The notes beneath the pieces were generated by a model, which searched no databases, was not told the origin of the DNA, and saw only the letters and a program-made list of their open reading frames with translations. DNA of 64,000 nt, from NCBI RefSeq assembly GCF_030580915.1, contig NZ_JAUQTA010000001.1, positions 1,860,001-1,924,000 on the forward strand, given 5' to 3'. Positions 47,480-57,170 of this stretch are shown here, one piece after another (the stretch's first letter is position 1; the number at the start of each line of letters is the position of its first letter). Both the position numbers and the translations under genes were made by a program. Source of the stretch: Nocardioides jiangxiensis. GTDB taxonomy: Bacteria; Actinomycetota; Actinomycetes; Propionibacteriales; Nocardioidaceae.

Positions 47480-48337
47480 GTGCACGCCGCACCGCTGCGC
47501 TTCGTGGAGGGGCTCCCGCAGCCGCGGCGGACCCTCGTCATGGGCGTCCTCAACGTCACCCCCGACTCCTTCTCCGACGGGGGCCGGTACGCCGACACCG
47601 AGCGCGCCGTCGCCCACGCCCGGCTGCTGGTGACGCACGGCGCGGACCTGGTCGACGTGGGTGGTGAGTCCACCCGTCCCGGCGCACGCCGGCCCGGTGT
47701 CGACGAGGAGCTGTCCCGGGTGGTGCCCGTGATCGAGGCCCTGGCCGCGGACGGCGTGGCCGTCAGCGTCGACACGATGCGCGCGCAGGTCGCGGAGGCC
47801 GCGGTCGCGGCCGGGGCAGTCCTCGTCAACGACGTCTCGGGCGGCCTGGCCGACGAGGCGATGTTCGCGACCGTCGCGCGCCTCGACGTGCCCTACGTGC
47901 TCATGCACTGGCGCGCGCACTCCGAGGAGATGCAGCGGCACACGGCGTACGGCGACGTGGTCGAGGACGTCCTCGCCGAGCTGGCCGAGCGCCTGCGGGC
48001 CGCTGCGCACGCCGGCATCACGCACAGCATCGCGATCGACCCGGGCATCGGCTTCAGCAAGACCACCGGCCAGAACTGGGAGCTGCTGCGCCACGTCGAG
48101 CGGTTCCACGACCTGGGGCACCCGCTCCTGGTGGCGACGAGCCGCAAGCGGTTCCTCGGCGAGCTGCTCGCCGACCAGGCCGGCGACCGGGCGCCGCTCG
48201 AGCGCGATGCCGCCACGACGGCCACCACGACCCTCGCCGCGGCTGCGGGCGCCTGGTGCGTCCGGGTCCACGACGTCCGTTCCAGCGCGGACGCGGTCCG
48301 CGTCGTCGCACGCATCGCAGGAGGCCTGCATGACTGA
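47480..48337 (+). CDS. folP: dihydropteroate synthase
   Basis: A 285-residue TIM-barrel enzyme joining the pterin to p-aminobenzoate. MGVLNVTPDSFSDGG and DVGGESTRPGA are the two classical signatures, and IDPGIGFSKT and SRKRF follow. GTG 47480 is the start used here. Confidence 0.95.
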   Translation: MHAAPLRFVEGLPQPRRTLVMGVLNVTPDSFSDGGRYADTERAVAHARLLVTHGADLVDVGGESTRPGARRPGVDEELSRVVPVIEALAADGVAVSVDTMRAQVAEAAVAAGAVLVNDVSGGLADEAMFATVARLDVPYVLMHWRAHSEEMQRHTAYGDVVEDVLAELAERLRAAAHAGITHSIAIDPGIGFSKTTGQNWELLRHVERFHDLGHPLLVATSRKRFLGELLADQAGDRAPLERDAATTATTTLAAAAGAWCVRVHDVRSSADAVRVVARIAGGLHD

Positions 48338-48701
48338 CACCCTCCAGATCAGGGGCATCGAGTGCTTCGGGCACCACGGTGTCTTCGAGTTCGAGCGGCG
48401 CGAGGGCCAGGTCTTCGTCATCGACCTCGAGCTCGGCGTCGACACGCGCCCGGCTGCGCTGTCGGACGACCTGGAGGAGACGGTGGACTACGGCACGCTG
48501 ACCCTGGCGGTGAAGGCCGCGGTGGAGAGCGACCCCGTCGACCTGATCGAGACGCTCGCCCAGCGAATCGCCGATGTGTGCCTCTTGGCGCGCCGGGTTG
48601 AATGGGCCACAGTGACAGTGCACAAGCCTCATGCGCCGATCGACGCGACGTACTCGGACGTCGCGCTGACCATCACACGACAGAGGAGCCAGAGCTCGTG
48701 A
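48330..48701 (+). CDS. folB: dihydroneopterin aldolase
   Basis: A 123-residue protein with GIECFGHHGVFEFERREGQ at the N-terminus and the conserved YGTLTLAVK segment. Overlaps folP by 8 bases and folK by 4. Confidence 0.94.
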   Translation: MTDTLQIRGIECFGHHGVFEFERREGQVFVIDLELGVDTRPAALSDDLEETVDYGTLTLAVKAAVESDPVDLIETLAQRIADVCLLARRVEWATVTVHKPHAPIDATYSDVALTITRQRSQSS

Positions 48702-49267
48702 CGGAGACGCCCAACCCGAACATCATCGACGCGGACACGCTGACGGGAGAGATGCACCCGATCCGCCGCGCGGTGATCAGCCTCGGTTCCAACCTGGGTG
48801 AGCGGCTCGCTGCTCTCCAGGGTGCGGTCGCCACGCTCGCCGACACCCCGGACGTCTGGGTGACGGCGGTGTCGCCGGTCTACGAGACCGAGCCGGTCGA
48901 CGCCCCCGAGGGCTCGGAGAAGTTCCTCAACGCGATCGTCCTGGCCGACACGACCCTGCCGGCCCGCACGCTGCTCGACCGCGCCCTGGCGATCGAGGAC
49001 GCCTACGACCGCGACCGCGACGTCCTACGCAACGCGCCGCGCACCCTCGACGTCGACCTGGTCGTCCTGGGCGACCGTCGGTCGGAGACCGACGAGCTGC
49101 GCCTGCCGCACCCCCGTGCCGCAGAGCGCGCGTTCGTCCTCCAGCCGTGGTTCGACCTCGAGGCCGACGGTGTCATCCCGGGCGCGGGTCCCATCAAGGA
49201 GCTGCTGGAGAGCGTCGACCGCACCGGAATCGTCCGCCGCGACGACCTCCAGCTCGAGATCGAGTGA
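48698..49267 (+). CDS. folK: 2-amino-4-hydroxy-6-hydroxymethyldihydropteridine pyrophosphokinase
   Basis: A 189-residue kinase with SLGSNLGERL, VYETEPVD and RTLDVDLVVLGD motifs, followed by LPHPRAAERAFVL. An N-terminal extension of about 25 residues is present before the catalytic core. Supplies the activated pterin to FolP. Confidence 0.94.
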   Translation: MTETPNPNIIDADTLTGEMHPIRRAVISLGSNLGERLAALQGAVATLADTPDVWVTAVSPVYETEPVDAPEGSEKFLNAIVLADTTLPARTLLDRALAIEDAYDRDRDVLRNAPRTLDVDLVVLGDRRSETDELRLPHPRAAERAFVLQPWFDLEADGVIPGAGPIKELLESVDRTGIVRRDDLQLEIE

Positions 49268-49764
49268 GCGACCGGCCCCCGGGCCGGCCCACCCGGCCGG
49301 GCCGGGGGTCGATCCGCCCCACCACCCCCGCCGCGCCGCTGATGGCGGCCTGTGTCGGCCTGATCGGCGGCTGGTCGGTCCGACCCCTCGCCCTGTACGC
49401 CGACCACGTCGTGCCGCGTGTCACGTGGCTCCAGGTCGGTGTGGTCGCGTTCGTCGCGGTGACCCTCGCGGGCACGGCGTGGATCACCTGGCGCGAGCTC
49501 CAGGTCCACCGCCAGTGGCTCGAGGCCCATCGCGCGGTCAACCGGCTGATGTGGGCCAAGTCGTGCGTGCTCGTCGGGGCGCTCCTCGCGGGTGGCTACG
49601 CGGGCTCGTTCGTGAGCTGGCTAGGTGTCGCGGGAGAGGCGACCGCGGGCAACCTCGTGCGGTGCGGGTGCGCGGCGCTCGCCGGGGTGGCGATGGTCGC
49701 TGCCGCGATCTGGCTCGAGCGCGCGTGTCGCGTCCATGACGACGAGGACGCAGACCTAGCCTGA
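49264..49764 (+). CDS. DUF3180 membrane protein
   Basis: A 166-residue protein with four membrane helices, starting in a GTGA overlap with folK. DUF3180 proteins are regularly found directly after folK in actinobacteria; function is unknown. The Arg/Pro-rich first 25 residues are not conserved and the true start could be later. Confidence 0.78.
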   Translation: MSDRPPGRPTRPGRGSIRPTTPAAPLMAACVGLIGGWSVRPLALYADHVVPRVTWLQVGVVAFVAVTLAGTAWITWRELQVHRQWLEAHRAVNRLMWAKSCVLVGALLAGGYAGSFVSWLGVAGEATAGNLVRCGCAALAGVAMVAAAIWLERACRVHDDEDADLA

Positions 49765-49767
49765 AGC

Positions 49768-50355
49768 ATGGCCACTTCCGCATCACGCCGTCGTCAGCGC
49801 AGCACCCGCCTCACCGTCGCCACCGTCCTTCTGGTGGTCGCCGCCGTGGTCGTGGTCGCCGCTGTCGCGTCGGGTTCGTTCGTCGTGACGGCGGGAGCGG
49901 CGGTCGCCGCGCTCGTCCTGGGTGCCGCCGCCACGAAGATCACTGCCACGGAGCTGGCCCAGTCGCGTCGCGAGGCGGCTGCCGACCGCGCCCGTCAGGC
50001 TCGTGAGTACTCCGAGCTGGCCGCGGCCCGGGCCAAGGAGAACGCTGCGTTCATCGCCGGCATGGAGACGCGCATCGAGGAGCGGCAGAAGCTGATCGGG
50101 GAGCTCGAGGAGCACCTCGCCGCCGCCCAGCGCACGGTCGCCGAGACGACTCTCAAGCTGGGTCAGGAGGCCCGTCGTGCGGAGCAGGCCGAGGCCCGCC
50201 TGCTCGACGAGTCGCGTCGTCTGGACGACGCAGAGACCCGTGCCGCCGAGGCGATCGTCACCGTCGCCGAGCTCGAGCAGGAGCTGATCGACCTCAAGGC
50301 GGAGCTCCTCGCCTGGCAGGACGCAGCCAAGGCTCCCAAGCGCGCCACCGCCTGA
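49768..50355 (+). CDS. membrane-anchored coiled-coil protein
   Basis: A 195-residue protein. Two hydrophobic segments (about 15-55) precede a long charged coiled coil rich in Ala, Glu and Arg. The coil faces the cytoplasm if the basic N-terminus is inside. No family recognised; it may be an accessory envelope or division protein. Three bp after the DUF3180 gene, so likely in the same operon. Confidence 0.7.
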   Translation: MATSASRRRQRSTRLTVATVLLVVAAVVVVAAVASGSFVVTAGAAVAALVLGAAATKITATELAQSRREAAADRARQAREYSELAAARAKENAAFIAGMETRIEERQKLIGELEEHLAAAQRTVAETTLKLGQEARRAEQAEARLLDESRRLDDAETRAAEAIVTVAELEQELIDLKAELLAWQDAAKAPKRATA

Positions 50356-50422
50356 CCCCGCGGGCCGGCGCCCGACGTCGGCGATCACCGCTCCGTGACG
50401 GTCGCGGCCTAGCCTGAAGGGC

Positions 50423-51418
50423 ATGTCCACTCTGCTCACTCGGGACGAGCAGTCTGCATCCGTCGCGCACACCTCCGGCCGTCGGGTCGGAGTCGACCTC
50501 GCCCGCACCCTCGGCCTCACCGCCGTCGTCGTCGGCCACCTCGCGGTGTACGACGAGGTGCGGGCGTTGACGTTCAGCTGGCACGTCCCGCTCTTCTTCG
50601 TGCTCGCCGGCTACCTGTGGAAGCCCTCGCGGCGCGCCCTGCCGGTCGAGGTCGCCAGCCGGTCGGCGCGGGCTCTGGTTCCCTACCTCGTGTGGCTGCC
50701 CGTCGGGGGAGCGGCGATGTGGTGGGTGCGGCGTGCGCTCGGTCGGCCGTTGCCGCTCACCGACGTGGTCGAGCGGTCGCTGTGGGGTGGCCTGTCGCTC
50801 GTCGGACCGGCCGCGCCGTTCTGGTTCCTGACCGCCTTCGCGGTCGCGGTCGGGGTGGTCGCCCTCACCTGGCGGATGTCGCCGGCCGTCTCCGTGCTCG
50901 TGGGGCTCGGCGGCACCGCGGCGGTGGCGCTGCACCCCGGGTGGTCCACCTGGCCGCTGGCGGTGGCGCCCGCCCTCGTCGGGGTCCTCCTCGTCGTGGC
51001 GGGGCGCGGGCTGCGCAGCATCGCGCCGCGCGTCTCGCGCCCGGTGCGGGTCGGCGTCGCGCTGGTCCTCTCCGGCCTGCTCCTGGCTGGCTCCGGGGTG
51101 AGCGCGCCCCTGGACCTGCGCGCGCTCGACCTCGGCACGCCCGTGCTGTCGCTGGTGGTCGCGGTGGCGATCTGTGCCGGCCTGGTGCTCGTCTGCGAGG
51201 GGGCAGCACACCGGCTCCCCGGCGGCGTCGCTCCGGTCGTCACGACCTTCGCGGAGATCGCGGTGCCTGTCTTCCTCCTGCACCTCGCCGTGGCCGACGT
51301 GCTGGCACTCGAGGTCCGCGATGTCGACCGGATCTGGATGGCCCCGTTCGCCGTCGCCGTCGCGGTGGCGGTCGGCCTCGCCGCCCGGGCGAGCAGCTGG
51401 CGCCGCTTCCTGCTGTGA
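50423..51418 (+). CDS. acyltransferase family (acyltransferase_3) membrane protein
   Basis: A 331-residue protein with about ten membrane helices. The N-terminal RRVGVDLARTLGLTAVVVGH and FSWHVPLFFVLAGY are the conserved parts of OafA/WecH-type O-acyltransferases, with the likely catalytic His in VVVGHL. It probably acetylates or succinylates a surface glycan. Ends 3 bp from the convergent ispD-like gene. Confidence 0.85.
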   Translation: MSTLLTRDEQSASVAHTSGRRVGVDLARTLGLTAVVVGHLAVYDEVRALTFSWHVPLFFVLAGYLWKPSRRALPVEVASRSARALVPYLVWLPVGGAAMWWVRRALGRPLPLTDVVERSLWGGLSLVGPAAPFWFLTAFAVAVGVVALTWRMSPAVSVLVGLGGTAAVALHPGWSTWPLAVAPALVGVLLVVAGRGLRSIAPRVSRPVRVGVALVLSGLLLAGSGVSAPLDLRALDLGTPVLSLVVAVAICAGLVLVCEGAAHRLPGGVAPVVTTFAEIAVPVFLLHLAVADVLALEVRDVDRIWMAPFAVAVAVAVGLAARASSWRRFLL

Positions 51419-51421
51419 GGC

Positions 51422-52129
51422 TCAGCCGAGGCCGAGGAGCCGCTCCGCGATGGCCAGGTCGTCCGGGCCGGTGACCTTCATGTTCCGGTCCTCGCCCTCG
51501 ACGACCTGCACGGGCACGTCGGGCAGGTAGCGCAGCACCACCGAGCAGTCGTCAGTGGCGACGAACGCCGGGTCGGCGAGGGCGACGTCGTAGGCCCGCT
51601 GCAGGACGCCGGCGCGGAACCCCTGCGGGGTCTGTGCCCGCCACAGCTCCCCTCGCGGAGGAACGTCGACCACGCGGCCGGTCGCGTCGGCGCGGAGGAT
51701 CGTGTCGCTGGAGCGGACGGCGACTCCGACCGCCTGATGGGTTGCGAGCGCCGCGAGGCAGTCGCTGATGATGCGAGCGCTGACCAGTGGCCGCGCGGCG
51801 TCGTGCACGAGCAGGTCGGCACCGGCCAGCGCGTGGTCGGCCAGCCACCGTAGGGCGGCGACCGTCGAGTCGCTCCGCTCCGCGCCGCCCTCGATCACGT
51901 CGAGCACGCGGGGGTGGCCGGCGGTGACGACCCGGGCGGCATCGACGTACCCGGGGGCCATGACGACGAGGACACCCTCGACGCCGGGGTGGTCGTGGAG
52001 CGCGGCCAGCGCGTGCCCGAGGATCGTGCGGCCGCGCAGCTCGGCGAACTGCTTGGGCATCCCGAGCCCGGCGCGTGCCCCGATGCCCCCCGCGAGCAGG
52101 ACGGCGACGCTGCGACGGGCACTCTCCAT
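51422..52129 (-). CDS. ispD: 2-C-methyl-D-erythritol 4-phosphate cytidylyltransferase (IspD/TarI family)
   Basis: A 235-residue nucleotidyltransferase. LLAGGIGARAGLGMPKQF is the CTP-binding N-terminal signature, VHDAARPLVS carries the metal Asp, and RNMKVTGPDDL the C-terminal substrate motif. In the MEP pathway it makes CDP-ME. The ispF gene often fused or adjacent is absent here, so the related ribitol-5-phosphate cytidylyltransferase is a real alternative. Confidence 0.8.
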   Translation of the reverse strand: MESARRSVAVLLAGGIGARAGLGMPKQFAELRGRTILGHALAALHDHPGVEGVLVVMAPGYVDAARVVTAGHPRVLDVIEGGAERSDSTVAALRWLADHALAGADLLVHDAARPLVSARIISDCLAALATHQAVGVAVRSSDTILRADATGRVVDVPPRGELWRAQTPQGFRAGVLQRAYDVALADPAFVATDDCSVVLRYLPDVPVQVVEGEDRNMKVTGPDDLAIAERLLGLG

Positions 52130-52304
52130 GGGCCGCAGTCTGCCGCACGTGAGTGACCCACCCCACCTCCGTGGCCGTTCCACGCGTCGCGCGGGCGGCG
52201 TACCGTTGTCGTGCAAGCAGTTCTCACAGCACACGTCCGGTACCCACACCGGCTCCCCGTGAGGGGAGTGGTCGGAGGGACTGGAACGAAAGGCTTGAAG
52301 ACAC

Positions 52305-53198
52305 ATGACCGCACCACTCCGGATCGGTGTGATCGGCGCTGGTCGCGTCGGCACCGTCCTGGCGACCGCCCTGCGCGCCGCCGGCCACGAGATCGTGGCC
52401 GCCGCAGGTGAGTCGGCCGCCTCCCGCACCCGCATCGAGACGATGCTCCCGGGCGTCCGGGTGGCCAAGCCGACCGCGGTCGCGCGTGCCTGCGACGTCC
52501 TGCTCCTCACGGTGCCCGACGACATGCTCGGTAACGTCGTGACGACGCTCGCCGACGCGGGCGCGATCCACGCCGGCCAGCACGTGGTGCACACCTCGGG
52601 TCGCCACGGCCTGGCGGTGCTGGCGCCCGCGGTCGCCGTCGGCGCCCGTCCGGTGGCGCTGCACCCCGCGCTCACGTTCACCGGCACCGACGTGGACCTC
52701 CCGCGCCTCGACGGGTGTGTCTTCGGCGTGACCGCAGCGGAGCCCGAGCGGGCGCTCGTCGAGCAGCTCGTCGCGGACCTCGGCGGACGCGCCATGTGGG
52801 TGCCGGAGGAGCGTCGCTCGCTGTACCACGCGGCCCTGGCGCACGGCGCCAACCACCTGGTCACCCTGGTCTCGCAGGCGATGGAGATGCTCGCCGCAGC
52901 CGGCGTCGCGGACTCCGGGGTCGCTCCGGCCGACACGCTCCGCCCGCTGCTCGAGGCTGCCCTGTCCAACGCGCTGACCTATGGCGACGCCGCCCTGACC
53001 GGCCCGATCGTGCGCGGTGACGTCGAGACCGTCCGCGCCCACCTGCGCGAGCTCGCCGCGGCCACACCGCAGGACCTCCCGTCGTACGTCGCGATGGCGC
53101 GCGCCACGGTGGGCCGGGCGCTGGCCGACGGTCGCCTCGAAGGCCGCCGCGCCGCCGAGATCCTGGTCCTCCTCGACGCCGCGAGGGTCACCGCATGA
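52305..53198 (+). CDS. DUF2520 Rossmann-fold oxidoreductase-like protein
   Basis: A 297-residue protein. The N-terminal RIGVIGAGRVGTVLATAL is an NAD(P)-binding fold, followed by a 6-phosphogluconate-dehydrogenase-like C-terminal helical domain with LYHAALAHGANHLVTL. It overlaps panC by 4 bases. Because ketopantoate reductase (PanE) has the same two-domain plan and works immediately before PanC, this gene is a candidate for that step, but this is inference from context. Confidence 0.85.
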   Translation: MTAPLRIGVIGAGRVGTVLATALRAAGHEIVAAAGESAASRTRIETMLPGVRVAKPTAVARACDVLLLTVPDDMLGNVVTTLADAGAIHAGQHVVHTSGRHGLAVLAPAVAVGARPVALHPALTFTGTDVDLPRLDGCVFGVTAAEPERALVEQLVADLGGRAMWVPEERRSLYHAALAHGANHLVTLVSQAMEMLAAAGVADSGVAPADTLRPLLEAALSNALTYGDAALTGPIVRGDVETVRAHLRELAAATPQDLPSYVAMARATVGRALADGRLEGRRAAEILVLLDAARVTA

Positions 53199-54115
53199 CC
53201 ACCCTCGCCTCCACCCGCGCCGAGCTCGCCGCGCTGCTGGCTCCTGCGCGCCGCAGTGGCCGGCAGGTCGGCTTCGTGCCCACGATGGGTGCGCTGCACG
53301 AGGGCCACGCCAGCCTGATGCGCGTCGCACGCGAGCGCGTCGGTGACGGCCCGGTCGTGGTCAGCATCTTCGTGAACCCGATGCAGTTCGGGTCGGGGGA
53401 GGACCTCGACCGCTACCCGCGCACCCTCGACGCCGACCTGGTCGTGTGCGAGGACGAGGGTGTCGACATCGTCTTCGCGCCGAGCGTCGAGGAGATGTAC
53501 CCGCACGGCGTCCCGGCGGCCGACCGCGAGCCCGACGGCGTGACCGTCGTCCCCGCTCCGGGGCTGGCGGACATCCTCGAGGGTGCTGTCCGTCCGGGGC
53601 ACTTCCGGGGCGTCCTGACCGTCGTCGCCAAGCTCTTCGGCCTGGTCCAGCCGGACGTCGCCGTCTTCGGGCAGAAGGACTACCAGCAGCTCGCGCTGAT
53701 CCGCCGCATGGCCGAGGACCTCTGCATGGGGGTCGACGTGGTCGGTGCGGAGACGCGTCGCGACGCCGACGGCCTGGCCCTCTCCAGCCGCAACCGCTAC
53801 CTCTCGACGGAGGAGCGGGCCACCGCGCTCAGCCTCAGTGCCGCCCTGCGTGCGGCGATCGCCGCGGGTGTCGACGGCGTCCAGCCGGCGCTCGACGCCG
53901 CACAGGCGGTCCTCGGCAAGGAGAGTGGCGTGGATCTCGACTACCTCGTCATCACGAGCACCGGTCTGGGCCGTCTCGCTGATGACTTCCAGGGCGAGGC
54001 CCGCATCCTCGTCGCCGCCCGGGTCGGCACGACCCGGCTCATCGACAACCTGCCGATCCAGATCGGAGCCTCGACCGTCGTCGGCGGGGACTCCACCAAC
54101 CAGGGAGAATTCTGA
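53195..54115 (+). CDS. panC: pantothenate synthetase
   Basis: A 306-residue enzyme joining pantoate and beta-alanine. [18 protein letters not shown] with the nucleotide HxGH motif, FVNPMQFG, and [13 protein letters not shown] are in place. Coupled to the DUF2520 gene (ATGA) and to panD (TGATG). Confidence 0.95.
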   Translation: MTTLASTRAELAALLAPARRSGRQVGFVPTMGALHEGHASLMRVARERVGDGPVVVSIFVNPMQFGSGEDLDRYPRTLDADLVVCEDEGVDIVFAPSVEEMYPHGVPAADREPDGVTVVPAPGLADILEGAVRPGHFRGVLTVVAKLFGLVQPDVAVFGQKDYQQLALIRRMAEDLCMGVDVVGAETRRDADGLALSSRNRYLSTEERATALSLSAALRAAIAAGVDGVQPALDAAQAVLGKESGVDLDYLVITSTGLGRLADDFQGEARILVAARVGTTRLIDNLPIQIGASTVVGGDSTNQGEF

Positions 54116-54534
54116 TGTTCCGCACCATGATGAAGTCCAAGATCCACCGCGCCACCGTGACGCAGGCGGACCTGCACTACGTGGGCTCCGTGACGGTCGA
54201 CGAGGACCTGCTCGACGCCGCCGACCTGCTCGCCGGTGAGCTGGTGCACATCGTCGACGTCACCAACGGCGCGCGCCTGGAGACCTACACGATCGCGGGT
54301 GAGCGCGGCTCGGGTGTCATCGGCATCAACGGCGCCGCGGCCCGCCTGGTGCACCCGGGTGACACGGTCATCCTGATCGGCTACGGCCAGATGACGACGG
54401 AGGAGGCGAAGGCCTACAAGCCGCACGTCGTCTTCGTCGACGCCGACAACAAGATCATGGCGACGGGCTTCGACCCGGCGGAGGCGCTGGCGGGCTCCGG
54501 GCTCGTGCGCGGCGACATCACCGCCGGCCGCTAA
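54115..54534 (+). CDS. panD: aspartate 1-decarboxylase (self-processing)
   Basis: A 139-residue proenzyme that supplies beta-alanine to PanC. The cleavage site is Gly24-Ser25 in [10 protein letters not shown], where Ser becomes the pyruvoyl group. [16 protein letters not shown] is the conserved core. Confidence 0.95.
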   Translation: MFRTMMKSKIHRATVTQADLHYVGSVTVDEDLLDAADLLAGELVHIVDVTNGARLETYTIAGERGSGVIGINGAAARLVHPGDTVILIGYGQMTTEEAKAYKPHVVFVDADNKIMATGFDPAEALAGSGLVRGDITAGR

Positions 54535-54543
54535 CCTGCCCCA

Positions 54544-56235
54544 ATGCAGTCCCTCCAGTACGCCGGGATCCCCGGCCGCCTGAGCGCGCCCCAGCCCGGC
54601 TGGACGACGCGCGCCGACGTGGTGGTCATCGGCTCCGGCATCGCCGGTCTGACGGCGGCCCTCCGGATCCGCGCCGAGGCGCCGGACCTGCACGTCCTCG
54701 TGGTGACGAAGACGGTGCTCAACGCGGGGTCCACCCAGTGGGCCCAGGGCGGCATCGCGGCGGCGCTGGGGGAGGGGGACACCCCGGAGCAGCACGAGGT
54801 CGACACCCTCATCGCGGGCGCCGGCGCGTGTGACCGGGCGGCCGTGCAGGTGCTCGTCACCGAGGGCCCTGACGCGGTGCGCGAGCTGATCGCGCTCGGC
54901 ACCAACTTCGACCACCATGACGGCGTCCTCTCCCTGACCCGGGAGGGCGGCCACCACCGCGACCGGATCGCCCACGCGGGTGGCGACGCGACGGGTGCGG
55001 AGATCCAGCGCGCGCTGATCGCCGCGATCGAGCGCGACCCGAGCATCGAGGTGATCCAGCACGCGCTCGCCGTCGACCTGCTGCTCGACGCGGACGGCGG
55101 CGTCGCCGGCGTGACGCTGCACGTCCTGGGCGAGGGCCAGCGCGACGGAGTCGGCGCGGTCCACTGCCGCGCAGTGGTGCTGGCGAGTGGCGGCCTGGGC
55201 CAGGTCTTCAACCAGAGCACCAACCCGGCGGTCTCCACGGGAGACGGCATGGCGCTGGCGCTGCGTGCGGGTGCGGTGCTGCGCGACCTCGAGTACGTCC
55301 AGTTCCACCCCACGGTCATGTACCTCGGCCCTGATGCCCGCGGCCAGCAGCCGCTGATCTCGGAGGCGGTGCGTGGCGAGGGCGCCTTCCTCGTCGACTG
55401 GGACGGCAACCGCTTCATGCAGGGCGTCCACGAGCTCGCCGACCTCGCCCCCCGTGACGTCGTCGCCAAGGCGATCACGCGGCGCATGGAGGAGTCCGGC
55501 AAGCCGCACATGTGGCTCGACGCCCGGCACCTGGGTGCCGCCTTCTGGGAGAAGCGCTTCCCGACGATCCTGGCCACCGCCCGCAGCCACGGGGTCGACC
55601 CGGTCACCGAGCTGATCCCGGTCGCCCCGGCGCAGCACTACGCCTCGGGCGGCGTGCTCACCGACCTCGAGGGCCGCTCCAACGTCCCCGGCCTCTACGC
55701 CACCGGAGAGGTCGCCTGCTCGGGCGTGCACGGGGCGAACCGGCTCGCCTCCAACTCGCTGCTCGAGGGCCTGGTCTTCTCACGCCGGATCGCCGCGGTG
55801 CTGCCGGGCGAGCTGCGGCCGTGGTCGTCGCCCGGCGCCGAGATCCGCAACCCGGGCCTGGTCCACGACAGCGTGCGTCACGACCTCCAGCTGACGATGA
55901 CCGCGAAGGTCGGCGTCATCCGGTCGGCCACCGGCCTCGCCGCGGCTGCCCGGGCGCTCGCCGACATGCTCACGCGTGGCGCGACGGCCGTCGGGTCGGA
56001 CCAGTGGGAGGCGACCAACCTGCTCGCCATCTCCACCGCCCTCACGCAGGCGGCCCGGCTGCGCGAGGAGACCCGCGGCACGCACTGGCGCGAGGACTTC
56101 CCCGACCGCGACGACGCCCGCATGGCCGGCCACTTCGACACGGTCCTGGTGGGAGGCGAGCTGGTCACGACGTTCCAGCCCTCCCCGGCCACCGACGACG
56201 TCGTCGTACCCGTCAACCAGCCCGCCACCCACTGA
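54544..56235 (+). CDS. nadB: L-aspartate oxidase
   Basis: A 563-residue flavoprotein, first step of de novo NAD synthesis. The FAD motif VVVIGSGIAGLTAALRI, the STQWAQGGIAAAL segment and EVACSGVHGANRLASNSLLE are diagnostic. No nadA is next to it in this window. Confidence 0.94.
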   Translation: MQSLQYAGIPGRLSAPQPGWTTRADVVVIGSGIAGLTAALRIRAEAPDLHVLVVTKTVLNAGSTQWAQGGIAAALGEGDTPEQHEVDTLIAGAGACDRAAVQVLVTEGPDAVRELIALGTNFDHHDGVLSLTREGGHHRDRIAHAGGDATGAEIQRALIAAIERDPSIEVIQHALAVDLLLDADGGVAGVTLHVLGEGQRDGVGAVHCRAVVLASGGLGQVFNQSTNPAVSTGDGMALALRAGAVLRDLEYVQFHPTVMYLGPDARGQQPLISEAVRGEGAFLVDWDGNRFMQGVHELADLAPRDVVAKAITRRMEESGKPHMWLDARHLGAAFWEKRFPTILATARSHGVDPVTELIPVAPAQHYASGGVLTDLEGRSNVPGLYATGEVACSGVHGANRLASNSLLEGLVFSRRIAAVLPGELRPWSSPGAEIRNPGLVHDSVRHDLQLTMTAKVGVIRSATGLAAAARALADMLTRGATAVGSDQWEATNLLAISTALTQAARLREETRGTHWREDFPDRDDARMAGHFDTVLVGGELVTTFQPSPATDDVVVPVNQPATH

Positions 56236-56251
56236 TCCCGGAGCACGCCTG

Positions 56252-57169
56252 ATGACCGCCTACGTGACCTCCATCGTCGCCCTCCCGTTCTCCGAGCTCC
56301 CGTCGTCGTTGACGGGCGAGCTGGTGGCGGCGGGCCTCGACCCTGCGCAGGTGTACGCGGACGTCGTCGCCGGGATCGCCGAGGACCTCCCGGGCGACGA
56401 CGTCACGAGCTGGGCGACGATCCCGGCCGCCGACACCGACGTCGCCGACTTCGTCGCGCGGCAGGACGGCGTCGTGGCCGGCCTCGCGCTGGCCGAGCTG
56501 GTCTTCCGCTACGTGATGGGCAACGGGATCCGGGTCGAGCGCCCGGTCGCCGACGGCACCCACGTCACGAAGGGCGATGTGCTGCTGACCGTCGAGGCAC
56601 CCACCGCTCTGCTGCTGACCGCCGAGCGCACCGCCCTCAACTTCACCTGCCACCTCTCCGGCGTGGCGACCGCGACGGCAGCATGGGTCGAGGCGCTCGC
56701 GGGCACCTCCGCGCGCGTGCGCGACACCCGCAAGACCATCCCGGGCTACCGCTCGTACGACAAGTACGCGGTCCGGTGCGGCGGCGGCGTCAACCACCGG
56801 CGCGACCTGACCGACCAGGCCCTGGTGAAGGACAACCACGTCATCGCCGCCGGCGGCGTGATCGAGGCCTACGAGCTGATCCGCTCGCGCTACCCGGACA
56901 AGAGGATCCAGGTCGAGGTGGACCGGATGTCGCAGCTGCAGGAGCTGCTCGACCACGGTGTCACCGAGATCCTGCTCGACAACTTCAGCATCGAGGAGAC
57001 CGTGGCTGCCGTCGAGCTGACCGCCGGCCGCGCGCGGCTCGAGGCCTCGGGTGGCCTGACGCTGGAGTCGGCCGCGGCGGTGGCGGCGACGGGGGTCGAC
57101 TTCATCGCCGTCGGTGCGCTCACGCACTCGGCCAAGGTCATGGACATCGCGATGGACCTGCGGGGCTGA
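56252..57169 (+). CDS. nadC: nicotinate-nucleotide pyrophosphorylase (quinolinate PRTase)
   Basis: A 305-residue enzyme converting quinolinate and PRPP to nicotinate mononucleotide. VRDTRKTIPGYRSYDKYAV and GGGVNHRRDLTDQALVKDNH are the active-site segments. ATG 56252, 16 bp after nadB. Confidence 0.95.
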   Translation: MTAYVTSIVALPFSELPSSLTGELVAAGLDPAQVYADVVAGIAEDLPGDDVTSWATIPAADTDVADFVARQDGVVAGLALAELVFRYVMGNGIRVERPVADGTHVTKGDVLLTVEAPTALLLTAERTALNFTCHLSGVATATAAWVEALAGTSARVRDTRKTIPGYRSYDKYAVRCGGGVNHRRDLTDQALVKDNHVIAAGGVIEAYELIRSRYPDKRIQVEVDRMSQLQELLDHGVTEILLDNFSIEETVAAVELTAGRARLEASGGLTLESAAAVAATGVDFIAVGALTHSAKVMDIAMDLRG

Positions 57170-57170
57170 C